Of a stretch of 64,000 nt of DNA, positions 49,063-57,870 are shown piece by piece. The notes below the pieces were generated by a model. It was not told where the DNA came from. It saw nothing but the letters and a program-made list of their open reading frames with translations, and did no database searches. Each line of letters opens with the position of its first letter. The first letter of the stretch is position 1. The stretch comes from Cupriavidus sp. D39. Lineage in GTDB: Bacteria; Pseudomonadota; Gammaproteobacteria; Burkholderiales; Burkholderiaceae. The DNA is taken from positions 5,084,001 through 5,148,000 of the forward strand of contig NZ_JAPNLE010000009.1 in the NCBI RefSeq assembly GCF_026627925.1, read 5' to 3'. Made by a program: the position numbers and the translations under genes.

Positions 49063-49823
49063 GTGTCTCGTTTCCCCGTGTCCCGTTCCCCATACCCGTC
49101 TCCATCTCCGCCTCCCACGCTCGATGTGCCGCCCCCGTGGGGGACGAGTTTCGATGTGCGCGATACGCTGAAGACATTGCGCAGCGAGGCCATCCGGGAC
49201 CATCTCGCGGCCACGGCGCCTGTCCATGCCCAGGCATTGCGCCGCGAACGCCAGCGGGGAATGGCCACCGGCGCCCTCGGCGGTGCTGCGGCCGTGCTGC
49301 TCGCATGGTTCGCCGCGGTCATGCTGGCGAGCCCTGAGCCCAGGCCCAAGCCCAATCCGTTGGCCGCTTCGGCAGCGGCCGAAGCGCAGGCCGACATCCC
49401 GGCGGCCGTGGCAGCGGAGGCTCCGCTCGCGCCGCCCGAGCCTTTCGCGCCCTCGCTGGCGGAAAGCGCCAGCCCGCAGGCCGCCCCGTCCGCCATCGAC
49501 GAACCCATGATCATGGACCCGCGGGACCGGGTGCGGGTCCGTGAAAGCCGCGCACTGGGCATGGTGGCGTTGCCGGACGCCCATGCGGCGCCCCGCACGC
49601 AAGCGGTTGCCCTTGCGGCGCCGCCATCCAGGCGGCCCCGCGCCGCGCCCGTCCTGGCCGCCCCGGCCGCATACGCCAGCAGCATCCTGCATCCGCGCGC
49701 CGAGGCCGGCGACCCGCCGCTTCCCCCGCGCCGGATATCGACCTGCGCCCGAACGCGGTGGCCTTCCTGCCGCCCGAAATGGGCTTCGAACTCCCCGGGC
49801 ACGCCCGCTTGATCGACAATTGA
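49063..49823 (+). CDS. Membrane-anchored Ala/Pro-rich hypothetical protein (C-terminal frameshift)
   Basis: This is a protein of about 253 residues with one membrane helix (GALGGAAAVLLAWFAAVMLAS) after a basic N-terminal domain (FDVRDTLKTLRSEAIRDHLAATAPVHAQALRRERQRG), then a long Ala/Pro region. The frame becomes Arg/Cys-rich after RAEAGDPPLP. A sixth C in the run 49723-49727 gives the acidic end PAPDIDLRPNAVAFLPPEMGFELPGHARLIDN and a stop at 49823. GTG start with AGAGG upstream. I recognise no family. Codon usage is like its neighbours. Confidence 0.6.
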
Positions 49824-49915
49824 TGGACGACTGAGACGGCATGCCTGGCTCGGCGCGGCGGAACCGTCGTTTCCGCCGAGAGGAAACGGCGCGTCGCCGT
49901 GGTAGGCTCGGGTGC

Positions 49916-50314
49916 ATGAAACCCGTATTCACTCTGCGCATGCCCATCCGGTGGGGCGACATGGACGCCATGGGCCATGTCAACAACACGGTCTACTTCC
50001 GCTACCTGGAACAGGCGCGCATCGCCTGGTTCGAGTCGCTTGGCCACGGCGGCAAGGATGCCAGCGGTTGCGGGCCGGTCATCATCAACGCCCACATGAG
50101 CTTCCTGAAGCAGTTGCGCTATCCCGGGGATATCGAATGCCGGATGTTTGCCGGCGAGCTGGGCCGCACGAGCTTCGAGACCCGCATGGAGATACTGCGC
50201 ACCGACCAGCCGGACGTGGTGTATGCCGAGGGCGGCGCCAAGGTGGTCTGGTGCGACTACGAGGCCGAGAAATCGGTGCCCGTGCCGGCGGCGCTCCGGG
50301 CGCTGATGGAGTAG
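49916..50314 (+). CDS. Acyl-CoA thioesterase, 4HBT/YbgC family
   Basis: This is a 132-residue hotdog-fold thioesterase. The active-site helix region is MPIRWGDMDAMGHVNNTVYFRYLEQARIAWFESLG, with the catalytic Asp in GDMDAMGHVNN. RYPGDIECRMFAGELGRTSFETRMEI follows. It hydrolyses acyl-CoA thioesters, and the chain length is unknown. ATG at 49916. A longer frame upstream starts in another region and is not supported. It is convergent with the PAS-LuxR gene. Confidence 0.88.
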   Translation: MKPVFTLRMPIRWGDMDAMGHVNNTVYFRYLEQARIAWFESLGHGGKDASGCGPVIINAHMSFLKQLRYPGDIECRMFAGELGRTSFETRMEILRTDQPDVVYAEGGAKVVWCDYEAEKSVPVPAALRALME

Positions 50315-50336
50315 GGCAGTGGCACTGGTCCGCGGA

Positions 50337-50882
50337 CTAGTGGTTGACCAGGCGCTGCACCAGGTCGACCGAGGTATGGGCCCCGTATTTCTTCATCAGC
50401 CGGGCCCGGTAGATGTCCACCGTGCGCGGGCTGATGGACAGCAGCTTGCCGATCTGCTTGCTGGTCTTGCCGTCCACCAGCTGCGCGGCGATGTCGCGCT
50501 CGCGCGCCGTCAGCTCGGCGGTGACCGGGCGCTTCTGCGAAAGGTCCTCGAAAGTCCAGATGCCGGCGCCCAGCGGCTGCCGGCGGTCCAGCGCGCGCCC
50601 GGTGACATGGCACCAGAACAGGTCGCCGCCGGCGCGCTTCATGATGCGCTCGTCGGAGTAGGTGCCCTTGGCGTTCATGATCGGCACGATGCGCGCGCCG
50701 GTGCGCTCGAACTCATCGGCGGTGGGATAGAGTACCTGGAACGACTCGCCGATCAGGGCGGCCCGGGTGGTGCCAAAGATGCGGCAGAGCTCGTCGTTGC
50801 AATCCTCGATCATGCGCTCGCGCGACAGCACGAGGCCGACCGGGGCGAGCTGGAAGGCGGTCTGGTAGTCGATAGCGGGCAT
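50337..50882 (-). CDS. PAS-domain LuxR-family regulator
   Basis: This is a 181-residue regulator. The N-terminal PAS domain covers about 8-115 (YQTAFQLAPVGLVLSRERMIEDCNDELCRIFGTTRAALIGESFQVLYP, then AGIWTFEDLSQKRP). The C-terminal LuxR helix-turn-helix is ELTARERDIAAQLVDGKTSKQIGKLLSISPRTVDIYRARLMKKYGAHTSVDLVQRLV. There is no phosphoacceptor domain. It is divergent from the CoA-transferase genes and probably controls them. The ligand of the PAS domain is unknown. Confidence 0.9.
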   Translation of the reverse strand: MPAIDYQTAFQLAPVGLVLSRERMIEDCNDELCRIFGTTRAALIGESFQVLYPTADEFERTGARIVPIMNAKGTYSDERIMKRAGGDLFWCHVTGRALDRRQPLGAGIWTFEDLSQKRPVTAELTARERDIAAQLVDGKTSKQIGKLLSISPRTVDIYRARLMKKYGAHTSVDLVQRLVNH

Positions 50883-50967
50883 TTGCTTATGTAATTGTAC
50901 GTATTGGCGTGGGATGCAACGCTTGCGTATGCTGTCGGACGGTTGGCAGCCGGACGATCTCCGTCCG

Positions 50968-50983
50968 ATTGTACCGTTACAAT
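50968..50983. promoter_or_regulatory. Inverted repeat ATTGTA-N4-TACAAT upstream of the CoA-transferase genes
   Basis: This perfect 6-bp half-site repeat lies 73 bases before the CoA-transferase ATG in the divergent region with the PAS-LuxR gene. TACAAT could also serve as a -10 box. It is a candidate site for the PAS-LuxR protein, as an inference from position. Confidence 0.45.
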
Positions 50984-51055
50984 TTCCCTGCGTGACTCGC
51001 CGGCATCACCCGGAGGCGGGCGCAATGACAGGAAATCACCGAGGAAGGAGCAAAC

Positions 51056-51757
51056 ATGAACAAGGTCTACGCCAGCGCCGCGGAGGCGCTCGCGGGCGTC
51101 GTTCGCGACGGCCAGACGATCGCGGTTGGCGGTTTCGGTCTGTGCGGCATCCCGGAGGCGCTGATTGCCGCGCTGCGCGACAGCGGCGCCAAGCAGCTCA
51201 CCTGCATCTCGAACAACGCCGGTGTCGACGGTTTCGGCCTGGGCCTGCTGCTCGCTACGCGCCAGATCAAGAAGATGATTTCGTCGTACGTGGGCGAGAA
51301 CAAGGAGTTCGAGCGCCAGTACCTGGCCGGCGAACTGGAGCTGGAGTTCACCCCGCAGGGCACGCTGGCCGAGAAGCTGCGCGCCGGCGGCTCGGGCATC
51401 CCGGCCTTTTTCACCAAGACCGGCGTGGGCACCATCGTGGCCGACGGCAAGGAAATCCGCGAGTTCGATGGCCAGCAGTACGTGATGGAGCGCGCGCTGA
51501 CCGCCGACGTGGCCCTGGTCAAGGCCTACAAGGCGGATCGCGCCGGCAACCTGGTGTTCCGCCGCACCGCGCGCAACTTCAACCCGATGTGCGCGATGGC
51601 GGGCAAGGTCACCATCGTCGAGGTCGAGCACCTGGTCGATACCGGCACGCTGGATCCGGATGAGGTCCACACCCCGGGCATCTTCGTGCAGCGCATCGTG
51701 CTGAACGCCAACCCCGAGAAACGCATCGAGCAGCGCACCGTGCGTGCCGCGGGCTAA
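51056..51757 (+). CDS. scoA: Succinyl-CoA:3-ketoacid CoA-transferase subunit A
   Basis: This 233-residue subunit and its partner transfer CoA from succinyl-CoA to acetoacetate, feeding ketone bodies to the TCA cycle. Family marks are [106 protein letters not shown] and [26 protein letters not shown] precedes the ATG. It is followed 11 bases later by subunit B. Confidence 0.93.
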   Translation: MNKVYASAAEALAGVVRDGQTIAVGGFGLCGIPEALIAALRDSGAKQLTCISNNAGVDGFGLGLLLATRQIKKMISSYVGENKEFERQYLAGELELEFTPQGTLAEKLRAGGSGIPAFFTKTGVGTIVADGKEIREFDGQQYVMERALTADVALVKAYKADRAGNLVFRRTARNFNPMCAMAGKVTIVEVEHLVDTGTLDPDEVHTPGIFVQRIVLNANPEKRIEQRTVRAAG

Positions 51758-51768
51758 GGAGAAACATC

Positions 51769-52407
51769 ATGGCATGGACACGTGACGAAATGGCGGCGCG
51801 CGCCGCGAGCGAGCTGCAGGATGGCTTCTATGTGAACCTGGGCATCGGCCTGCCGACGCTGGTGGCCAACCATGTCCCGCAAGGCATGGAAGTGTGGCTG
51901 CAATCCGAGAACGGCCTGCTGGGCATCGGCCCGTTCCCGACCGAGGCCGAGGTCGACGCCGACATGATCAACGCCGGCAAGCAGACCGTGACCACCCTGC
52001 CGGGCTCGTCGATCTTCTCCTCGGCGGATTCCTTCGGGATGATTCGCGGTGGCCATATCAACCTGGCCATCCTGGGCGCCATGCAGGTCAGCGAGAAGGG
52101 CGACCTGGCCAACTGGATGATCCCGGGCAAGATGGTCAAGGGCATGGGCGGCGCGATGGACCTGGTGGCCGGCGTGGGCCGCGTGGTGGTGCTGATGGAA
52201 CACACCGCCAAGAAGAAGGACGGCAGCGAGGACATCAAGATCCTGGCGTCGTGCGCGTTGCCGCTGACCGGCGTGGGCGTGGTCAACCGCATCATCACGG
52301 ACCTCGGCGTGATCGACGTGACCGAAGCCGGCCTCAAGCTGGTGGAGACCGCGCCGGGCGTGAGCCGTGAGGAGATCCAGAGCAAGACGGGCGCACCGCT
52401 GCTCTGA
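51769..52407 (+). CDS. scoB: Succinyl-CoA:3-ketoacid CoA-transferase subunit B
   Basis: This 212-residue partner subunit carries the catalytic Glu in [14 protein letters not shown]. Further family stretches are [92 protein letters not shown] and [26 protein letters not shown]. It is in one operon with scoA and ends in a strong terminator. Confidence 0.94.
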   Translation: MAWTRDEMAARAASELQDGFYVNLGIGLPTLVANHVPQGMEVWLQSENGLLGIGPFPTEAEVDADMINAGKQTVTTLPGSSIFSSADSFGMIRGGHINLAILGAMQVSEKGDLANWMIPGKMVKGMGGAMDLVAGVGRVVVLMEHTAKKKDGSEDIKILASCALPLTGVGVVNRIITDLGVIDVTEAGLKLVETAPGVSREEIQSKTGAPLL

Positions 52408-52424
52408 TCCGCTGCTGCCGTAGT

Positions 52425-52459
52425 AAAAAACCCCGCGAGCTTGCGTTCGCGGGTTTTTT
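52425..52459 (+). terminator. Terminator after the CoA-transferase operon
   Basis: AAAAAACCCCGCGA pairs with TCGCGGGTTTTTT (one bulged C) around an eight-base loop, with A and T tracts on the two sides, so it can end transcription from both directions between scoB and the convergent DUF411 gene. Confidence 0.9.
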
Positions 52460-52489
52460 ATTCACGGCGCCTGAGCGCCTTGGCCATTG

Positions 52490-52963
52490 TCAGGTGCTGC
52501 GCTTGTTGTAGCTGGCGAAGACCGATGCGCCACCATCGGCGCGGACCAGCAGGACATCGAACGGGTCCTTGCGCGAGCCCTGTTCCATGCCCGGCGAGCC
52601 GACCGGCATGGCGGGCACCGCCAGGCCCACGGCCTTGGGCTTGCTGGCCACCAGCCGCTTGATGTCGGCAGCGGGCACGTGGCCTTCGACCGCATAGCCT
52701 GCGATGCGGCCGGTATGGCAGGAGCCGAAGCGCTCGGGAATGCCGAAGCGGGCGCGATAGACGCCGGTGTCTTCCACGTCGCGCACGGTCACGGCAAAGC
52801 CGTTCGCGCGCAGGTGCTCGACCCAGCCCTCGCAGCAGCCGCATTGCGGGCTCTTGTAGACCTCGATGGCGAGCGGTGCCGCGGCGGCACTCGCGCCGGC
52901 GCGCAGCCCCAGCGAGACGGTGGCGCCCATGGCCAGGGCGCGGAGAAAGTGGCGTCGTTGCAT
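52490..52963 (-). CDS. DUF411 exported metal-binding protein
   Basis: This is a 157-residue protein with an N-terminal signal that has a twin-arginine look (MQRRHFLRALAMGATVSLGL). The DUF411 core is IEVYKSPQCGCCEGWVEHLRANGFAVTVRDVEDTGVYRARFGIPERFGSCHTGRIAGYAVEGHVPAADIKRLVASKPKAVGLAVPAMPVGSPGME. The CGCC and SCHT motifs probably bind copper or another metal. It sits between scoB (convergent) and the 3-hydroxybutyrate dehydrogenase on the same strand, with no obvious functional link. Confidence 0.88.
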   Translation of the reverse strand: MQRRHFLRALAMGATVSLGLRAGASAAAAPLAIEVYKSPQCGCCEGWVEHLRANGFAVTVRDVEDTGVYRARFGIPERFGSCHTGRIAGYAVEGHVPAADIKRLVASKPKAVGLAVPAMPVGSPGMEQGSRKDPFDVLLVRADGGASVFASYNKRST

Positions 52964-52998
52964 GGTTTGTGGTTTTCCTGTCATTGCGCTCCTTGCGC

Positions 52999-53775
52999 TC
53001 ATTGCGCCACCCAGCCGCCATCCATGTTCCAGGCCGCGCCGCGCACCTGGCGGGCCGCGTCGCTGGCCAGGAACACGGCCAGCGCGCCAAGCTCGTCGGG
53101 GGTGACGAACTGGCCGGAAGGCTGCTTCTCAATCACCAGTTCGTGCTTGGCCTGCTCAACGGGAATGCCGTCCTTCTGGGCGCGCGCTTCCACCTGCTTT
53201 TGCACCAGTGGGGTCAGCACCCAGCCCGGGCAGATCGCATTGGCGGTCACGCCAGTCTGCGCGGTTTCCAGCGCGGTGACCTTGGTCAGGCCGACGATGC
53301 CGTGCTTGGCGGCCACGTAGGCGGATTTCTGCGCGGAGGCCACCAGCCCGTGGGCGGAGGCGATATTGATGATGCGGCCCCAGTCCTTGCGCTTCATGCC
53401 GGGCAGGGCGAGGCGGGTGGTGTGGAAGGCGGAGGTCAGGTTGATGGCGATGATCGCGTCCCCGCGCTCGGGCGGGAAATCCTCGATATTGGCCACGTGC
53501 TGGATGCCGGCGTTATTGACCAGGATGTCGGCGCCGCCGAATTCCGCATCGGCGTAGCGCATCATGTCCTCGATCTCGGCGGACTTGCTCATGTCCGCGC
53601 CGTGATAGCCCACGCGGATACCCGCGCCGGCCTGCGCGATCTCGCGCTTGGCGGCGTCCGAGTCGCCGAAGCCGTTGACGATGATGTTGGCGCCCTGGGC
53701 GGCGAGCGCATGAGCGATGCCGAGCCCGATACCGCTGGTGGAACCCGTGACCAGTGCCGTCTTGCCTTTAAGCAT
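52999..53775 (-). CDS. bdhA: 3-hydroxybutyrate dehydrogenase
   Basis: This is a 258-residue SDR. It has TGSTSGIGLGIAHALA, NNAGIQHVANIEDFP, and INIASAHGLVASAQKSAYVAAKHGIVGLTKV with the catalytic Ser, Tyr and Lys. The family signature CPGWVLTPLVQKQVEARAQ and FLASDAARQVRGAAWNMDGGWVAQ is typical of 3-hydroxybutyrate dehydrogenase, which oxidises 3-hydroxybutyrate to acetoacetate, the substrate of the nearby CoA-transferase. Start MLKGKTALVTG at 53775. Confidence 0.93.
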   Translation of the reverse strand: MLKGKTALVTGSTSGIGLGIAHALAAQGANIIVNGFGDSDAAKREIAQAGAGIRVGYHGADMSKSAEIEDMMRYADAEFGGADILVNNAGIQHVANIEDFPPERGDAIIAINLTSAFHTTRLALPGMKRKDWGRIINIASAHGLVASAQKSAYVAAKHGIVGLTKVTALETAQTGVTANAICPGWVLTPLVQKQVEARAQKDGIPVEQAKHELVIEKQPSGQFVTPDELGALAVFLASDAARQVRGAAWNMDGGWVAQ

Positions 53776-53977
53776 GTTTGCCTCTTCGTCGGAGTGTTTT
53801 GGACGTTGGATTTGGACTGCGCGAAGGACCCGTCGCGCGCCAGCGGCAAAGGCATGGCGGCGAGAACCCCGATGCTGTGGCATTGTAACTGCTGCAGCGT
53901 ACAATCCACCTTTGCCCAACCTGGGCGCCGCCATGCCGGCGGCGCCGTTCTTGCTACCGTCTTGCCAGGGAGTTCAG

Positions 53978-54865
53978 ATGTCGTCAGTCAGTCCGCGCCT
54001 CGGCTTCGTCCAGTGCATCAGCCCGGCGGGCCTTCACCGCATGGCCTATCACGAATGGGGCGAGCCCACCAATCCCCGGGTGCTGATGTGCGTGCATGGC
54101 CTGACGCGCACCGGCCGTGACTTCGACACGGTGGCCGCCGCCTTGTGCGGCGAGTACCGCGTGGTGTGCCCCGACGTGGTCGGGCGCGGCCGCTCGGACT
54201 GGCTCGCGGACCCGCGCCGCTACGTGGTGCCGCAGTATGTGTCCGATATGGTCACCCTGATCGCGCGGCTCAATGTCGAGCAGCTCGACTGGTTCGGCAC
54301 CTCGATGGGCGGCCTGATCGGCATGGGCCTGGCGGGGCTGCCCAAGTCGCCGGTGCGCAAGCTGCTGCTCAACGACGTGGGCCCGCGCATTGCCGCCTCG
54401 GCGGTGGAGCGGATCGGCGCTTACCTGGGCCTGCCGGTGCGCTTCAAGACCTTCGAGGAAGGCCTGGCGTACCTGCAGACCATCAGCGCGTCTTTTGGCC
54501 GTCACACGCCCGAGCAATGGCGCGAGCTCAACGGCGCCATCCTCAAGCCGGTGCAGGGTGCCGAAGGCCTGGAATGGGGCTTGCATTACGATCTGGCGAT
54601 GGCGCTGCCGTTCCGCGAAACCACGCCCGAGCAGGTGAGCGCTGGCGAAGTGGCGCTGTGGCAGATGTTCGAGGCCATCCAGGCGCCCACGCTGGTGGTG
54701 CGCGGCGCGCAGTCCGACCTGCTCACGCGCGAGACGGTGGCGGAGATGGTGGCGCGCGGGCGCAACGTGACCTCGGTGGAGGTGCCGGATGTGGGGCATG
54801 CCCCGACGTTCATCGATCCCGCGCAAGTGGTCATCGCCAAGCAGTTTTTCCTGGGTGCGGCCTGA
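53978..54865 (+). CDS. Alpha/beta hydrolase
   Basis: This is a 295-residue hydrolase. It has VLMCVHGLTRTGRDFDTVAAAL (oxyanion loop), LDWFGTSMGGLIGMGLA with the nucleophile Ser at about residue 110, APTLVVRGAQSDLLTRETVAEM with the acid, and VPDVGHAPTF with the His. Next to bdhA, an ester or oligomer of 3-hydroxybutyrate could be a substrate, but this is a guess. It is divergent from bdhA by about 200 bases. Confidence 0.86.
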   Translation: MSSVSPRLGFVQCISPAGLHRMAYHEWGEPTNPRVLMCVHGLTRTGRDFDTVAAALCGEYRVVCPDVVGRGRSDWLADPRRYVVPQYVSDMVTLIARLNVEQLDWFGTSMGGLIGMGLAGLPKSPVRKLLLNDVGPRIAASAVERIGAYLGLPVRFKTFEEGLAYLQTISASFGRHTPEQWRELNGAILKPVQGAEGLEWGLHYDLAMALPFRETTPEQVSAGEVALWQMFEAIQAPTLVVRGAQSDLLTRETVAEMVARGRNVTSVEVPDVGHAPTFIDPAQVVIAKQFFLGAA

Positions 54866-54938
54866 GGTTTGAAGCCTGATGCGGCCGCGGCCCGGATCCG
54901 ATGCCTTTGATGTTTTACCCGACGACTAAAGTATTGCC

Positions 54939-55301
54939 ATGAGTACCAATGAACTGAAGCGCGCCCATGTGGGCAAGCGCCTGTCCGAATACGCGATCTA
55001 CAACGGCGTGGTCTACCTCGCCGGCCAGGTGCCGGAAGTCGATCCCACCGCGGACCTGCGTGGCCAGACCGGCGAGGTGCTGGGCCATATCGAGCGCCTG
55101 CTGAACGAAGCCGGCAGCGACAAGAGCCGGATTCTCTCGTGCCAGATCTTCCTCACCGACGTCGACCAGATCGGCATCATGAACGAGGTCTGGGACGAGT
55201 GGGTGGTGCAGGGCAATACGCCCCCGCGCGCCACCGTGGAGGCACGCCTGGCCAATCCGCAATACCTGATCGAAGTGGTGGTCACCGCCGCGCTCAAGTG
55301 A
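54939..55301 (+). CDS. RidA/YjgF-family enamine/imine deaminase
   Basis: This is a 120-residue Rid protein (YNGVVYLAGQVPEV, GQTGEVLGHIERLLNEAGSDKSRILSCQIFLTDVDQ, NTPPRATVEARLANPQYLIEVVVTAA). The Arg in PPRATVEARL is the carboxylate-binding residue needed for deaminase activity in RidA. It removes reactive enamine products of PLP enzymes. It lies 15 bases before relA and is probably cotranscribed. Confidence 0.9.
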   Translation: MSTNELKRAHVGKRLSEYAIYNGVVYLAGQVPEVDPTADLRGQTGEVLGHIERLLNEAGSDKSRILSCQIFLTDVDQIGIMNEVWDEWVVQGNTPPRATVEARLANPQYLIEVVVTAALK

Positions 55302-55316
55302 GGCCGGGGCAGCGAG

Positions 55317-57539
55317 ATGGTGACGTCGACTGACCTGACCGGGCAGATTGCCGGCACGCCCGATGCCGGGCTGGTGGAGCGCGCCCTGGCGTTCGTGCGC
55401 GAGCGCGGCAGCGCCGCGTTGCTGCCCACCGGCGAAACCGTGCTCTCGCATGCCGAGGGCATGCTGCGCATTCTCGATGGCCTGCGCGTCGATGATGCTG
55501 CGCGCGCGGCGGCCTGCCTGTTTGCGCTGGCCGCGTTCGTGCCTGGCAGCGAGGTGGAAATCGAGCCGCTCTTCGGCGAAGAGGTGGCGGGGCTCGTCAA
55601 GGGCGTGCGGCAGTTGTTGCGCATCGGCGCGATCGCGGTGGGCCACAGCGGCGCGCCCGAGACCACCAAGGACGAAATCGCCGCGCGCCAGGAGCAGGTG
55701 GAGGCGCTGCGCAAGATGCTGCTGGCCTTCGCGCAGGACATCCGCGTGGTGCTGGTACGCCTCGCCTCGCGCCTGCAGACGCTGCGCTGGCTGGCGCAGG
55801 TCAAGGCGCAGCCGCTGCCGGGCGTCGCGCGCGAAACGCTGGACATCTACGCGCCACTGGCCAACCGGCTGGGGATCTGGCAGATGAAGTGGGAGCTGGA
55901 GGACCTGGCCTTCCGCTTCGAGCAACCCGACACCTACAAGCGCATCGCGCGGCTGCTCGACGAAAAGCGCATCGAGCGCGAAGGCTATATCGCCAGCGCC
56001 ATCGCGCGGCTGCAGTCCGAGCTGGCATCGGCCGACATCCGTGCCGAGGTGAGCGGGCGCCCCAAGCATATCTACAGCATCTGGAAGAAGATGCGCGGCA
56101 AGGAGCTCGACTTTGCCGATCTCTACGACGTGCGCGCGTTTCGCGTGATCGTCGAGGACATCAAGGATTGCTACACCGTGCTGGGCATCGTGCACCATAT
56201 CTGGCAGCCGATCCCGCGCGAGTTCGATGACTATATTTCCCGGCCCAAGTCGAACGGCTACAAGTCGCTGCACACGGTGGTGATCGGCGACGACGGGCGC
56301 GCCTTCGAGGTGCAGATCCGCACCCAGGAGATGCATCACTTCGCCGAGTACGGCGTGGCCGCGCACTGGCGCTACAAGGAAGCGGGCAGCAAGGGCTATA
56401 GTGGCCAGTTCTCCGCCAGCGAGCGCTACGACGAGAAGATCGCCTGGCTGCGCCAGCTGCTGGCGTGGAAGGACGACGCCGATCATTCGGTGGCGCACGA
56501 CGAGTCGCCGTGGGAGCAGCTCAAGCACGCGGCCATCGACGACCACATCTATGTGCTGACGCCACAGGCGCGCGTGGTGGCGCTGCCGCAGGGCGCCACG
56601 CCGGTGGATTTTGCGTATTACCTGCATACGGACCTCGGCCATCGCTGCCGCGGCGCACGCGTGGATGGCACCATGGTGCCGCTGAACACGCCGCTCAAGA
56701 ACGGGCAGACGGTGGACATCATCGCCGTCAAGCAGGGCGGGCCATCGCGCGACTGGCTCAACGCGGAACTGGGCTACCTGGCCAGCCCACGGGCGCGCGC
56801 CAAGGTGCGGGCCTGGTTCAATGCGCTGGACTCGCAGGAGACCATGTCGCAAGGCCGCGCGCTGATCGACAAGACCTTGCAGCGCGAGGGCAAGACCGCG
56901 GTCAACCTGGATGACCTTGCCACGCGGCTCGGCTTCAAGACGCCGGACGATTTGTTCGCCGCGGTCGCCAAGGATGAGTTCAGCCTGCGGCATGTGGAGC
57001 AGGCGCTGCGGCACCCCGAGGGCGAAGCCGCGGTGGTGCAGAGCGAGGAAGAGGCCGTCACCAAGAAGAGCCGCGCCACCAGCGTGGCGCGCGGCGCCAA
57101 GAGCGGCGTGCTGGTGGTGGGCGTGGATTCGCTGCTCACGCAGATGTCCAAATGCTGCAAACCCGCACCGCCGGACGAGATCGTGGGCTTTGTCACGCGC
57201 GGGCGCGGCGTCTCCATTCATCGCCGCACCTGCCACACCTTCGGGCAGCTCTCGGCGCGCGCGCCGGAGCGCGTGATCCATACCGAGTGGGGCAAGCGCA
57301 GCGATGCCGTGTATCCGGTCGACATCCAGGTGGAGGCGATCGACCGGCAAGGGCTGCTGCGCGACATCTCCGAAGTGCTGTCGCGCGAGAAGATCAACGT
57401 CACCGGCGTGAAGACGCTATCGAGCAAAGGCGTCGCGCGGATGCAGTTCACCGCCGAGGTTTCGGAGGCCACGCAACTGCAGCGCGCACTCGGTTTGATC
57501 GAAGATGTGGTGGGGGTCTTGCAGGCGAAAAGAAAGTGA
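55317..57539 (+). CDS. relA: (p)ppGpp synthetase RelA
   Basis: This is a 740-residue stringent-response synthetase. The N-terminal hydrolase-like domain lacks the HD motif (CLFALAAFVPGS where SpoT has a His-Asp), so it is inactive in hydrolysis. The synthetase domain (about 240-360) has RPKHIYSIWKKMRGKELDFADLYDVRAFRVIV and the RelA-type EFDD in REFDDYISRPKSNGYKSLHTVV. A TGS domain follows (HIYVLTPQARVVALPQGATPVDFAYYLH), then a zinc-finger region (TQMSKCCKPAPPDEIVGFVTRGRGVSIHRRTC) and an ACT domain at the end. A tRNA-Val promoter overlaps its 3' end. Confidence 0.95.
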   Translation: MVTSTDLTGQIAGTPDAGLVERALAFVRERGSAALLPTGETVLSHAEGMLRILDGLRVDDAARAAACLFALAAFVPGSEVEIEPLFGEEVAGLVKGVRQLLRIGAIAVGHSGAPETTKDEIAARQEQVEALRKMLLAFAQDIRVVLVRLASRLQTLRWLAQVKAQPLPGVARETLDIYAPLANRLGIWQMKWELEDLAFRFEQPDTYKRIARLLDEKRIEREGYIASAIARLQSELASADIRAEVSGRPKHIYSIWKKMRGKELDFADLYDVRAFRVIVEDIKDCYTVLGIVHHIWQPIPREFDDYISRPKSNGYKSLHTVVIGDDGRAFEVQIRTQEMHHFAEYGVAAHWRYKEAGSKGYSGQFSASERYDEKIAWLRQLLAWKDDADHSVAHDESPWEQLKHAAIDDHIYVLTPQARVVALPQGATPVDFAYYLHTDLGHRCRGARVDGTMVPLNTPLKNGQTVDIIAVKQGGPSRDWLNAELGYLASPRARAKVRAWFNALDSQETMSQGRALIDKTLQREGKTAVNLDDLATRLGFKTPDDLFAAVAKDEFSLRHVEQALRHPEGEAAVVQSEEEAVTKKSRATSVARGAKSGVLVVGVDSLLTQMSKCCKPAPPDEIVGFVTRGRGVSIHRRTCHTFGQLSARAPERVIHTEWGKRSDAVYPVDIQVEAIDRQGLLRDISEVLSREKINVTGVKTLSSKGVARMQFTAEVSEATQLQRALGLIEDVVGVLQAKRK

Positions 57540-57548
57540 TGCTATACT
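57519..57548 (+). promoter_or_regulatory. Sigma-70-like promoter of the tRNA-Val genes
   Basis: TTGCAG at 57519-57524 and TATACT at 57543-57548 have an 18-base spacer, just before the first tRNA-Val. The -35 lies within relA coding sequence, so the tRNA genes can be transcribed on their own as well as by readthrough. Confidence 0.65.
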
Positions 57549-57560
57549 TTCGTTCTCCGT

Positions 57561-57637
57561 AGGCTCGTAGCTCAGCTGGTTAGAGCACCACCTTGACATG
57601 GTGGGGGTCGTTGGTTCGAGTCCAATCGAGCCTACCA
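57561..57637 (+). tRNA. tRNA-Val (anticodon GAC), copy 1
   Basis: This is a 77-base tRNA with CCA encoded. The acceptor AGGCTCG pairs with CGAGCCT, followed by discriminator A and CCA. The anticodon GAC is at 57595-57597 in the loop TTGACAT, reading GUC and GUU valine codons. The T-loop GGTTCGAGTCC is present. It starts 22 bases after the relA stop. Confidence 0.97.
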
Positions 57638-57643
57638 ACGAAC

Positions 57644-57870
57644 AAGCAGTAAGAAGTCATTGCAGCAGGACTTCGGCAGTAGAGTTTAAGCAGTACCGTT
57701 CAAGCAGTACCATAGGCTCGTAGCTCAGCTGGTTAGAGCACCACCTTGACATGGTGGGGGTCGTTGGTTCGAGTCCAATCGAGCCTACCAACGCATAGCA
57801 GTAAGCAGTAAGCAGTAAGTGGTAAAGCAGTAGTGGTAAAAGCAGTAAATCAAGCAGTACCGAAGCAGTC
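57644..57870 (+). repeat. AGCAGT-type short repeats flanking and following the tRNA-Val copies
   Basis: Ten exact copies of AGCAGT (mostly in AAGCAGTA context) lie in the spacer between the two tRNA-Val genes and just after the second, including three in direct tandem near 57797. The common start of both downstream tails suggests that the tRNA and tail were duplicated together and then the short unit expanded. Confidence 0.75.
57714..57790 (+). tRNA. tRNA-Val (anticodon GAC), copy 2
   Basis: This is a second gene, identical in sequence to copy 1 over all 77 bases, 76 bases downstream of it. It is a recent tandem duplicate, or kept identical by gene conversion. It has the same GAC anticodon and encoded CCA. 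Both are probably processed from one transcript that ends at the terminator at 57999-58023. Confidence 0.97.

Noticed and set aside
54915..57350. 811-codon open frame antisense to ridA and relA
   Set aside because: Same reason: a shadow frame with biased composition opposite a complete RelA.
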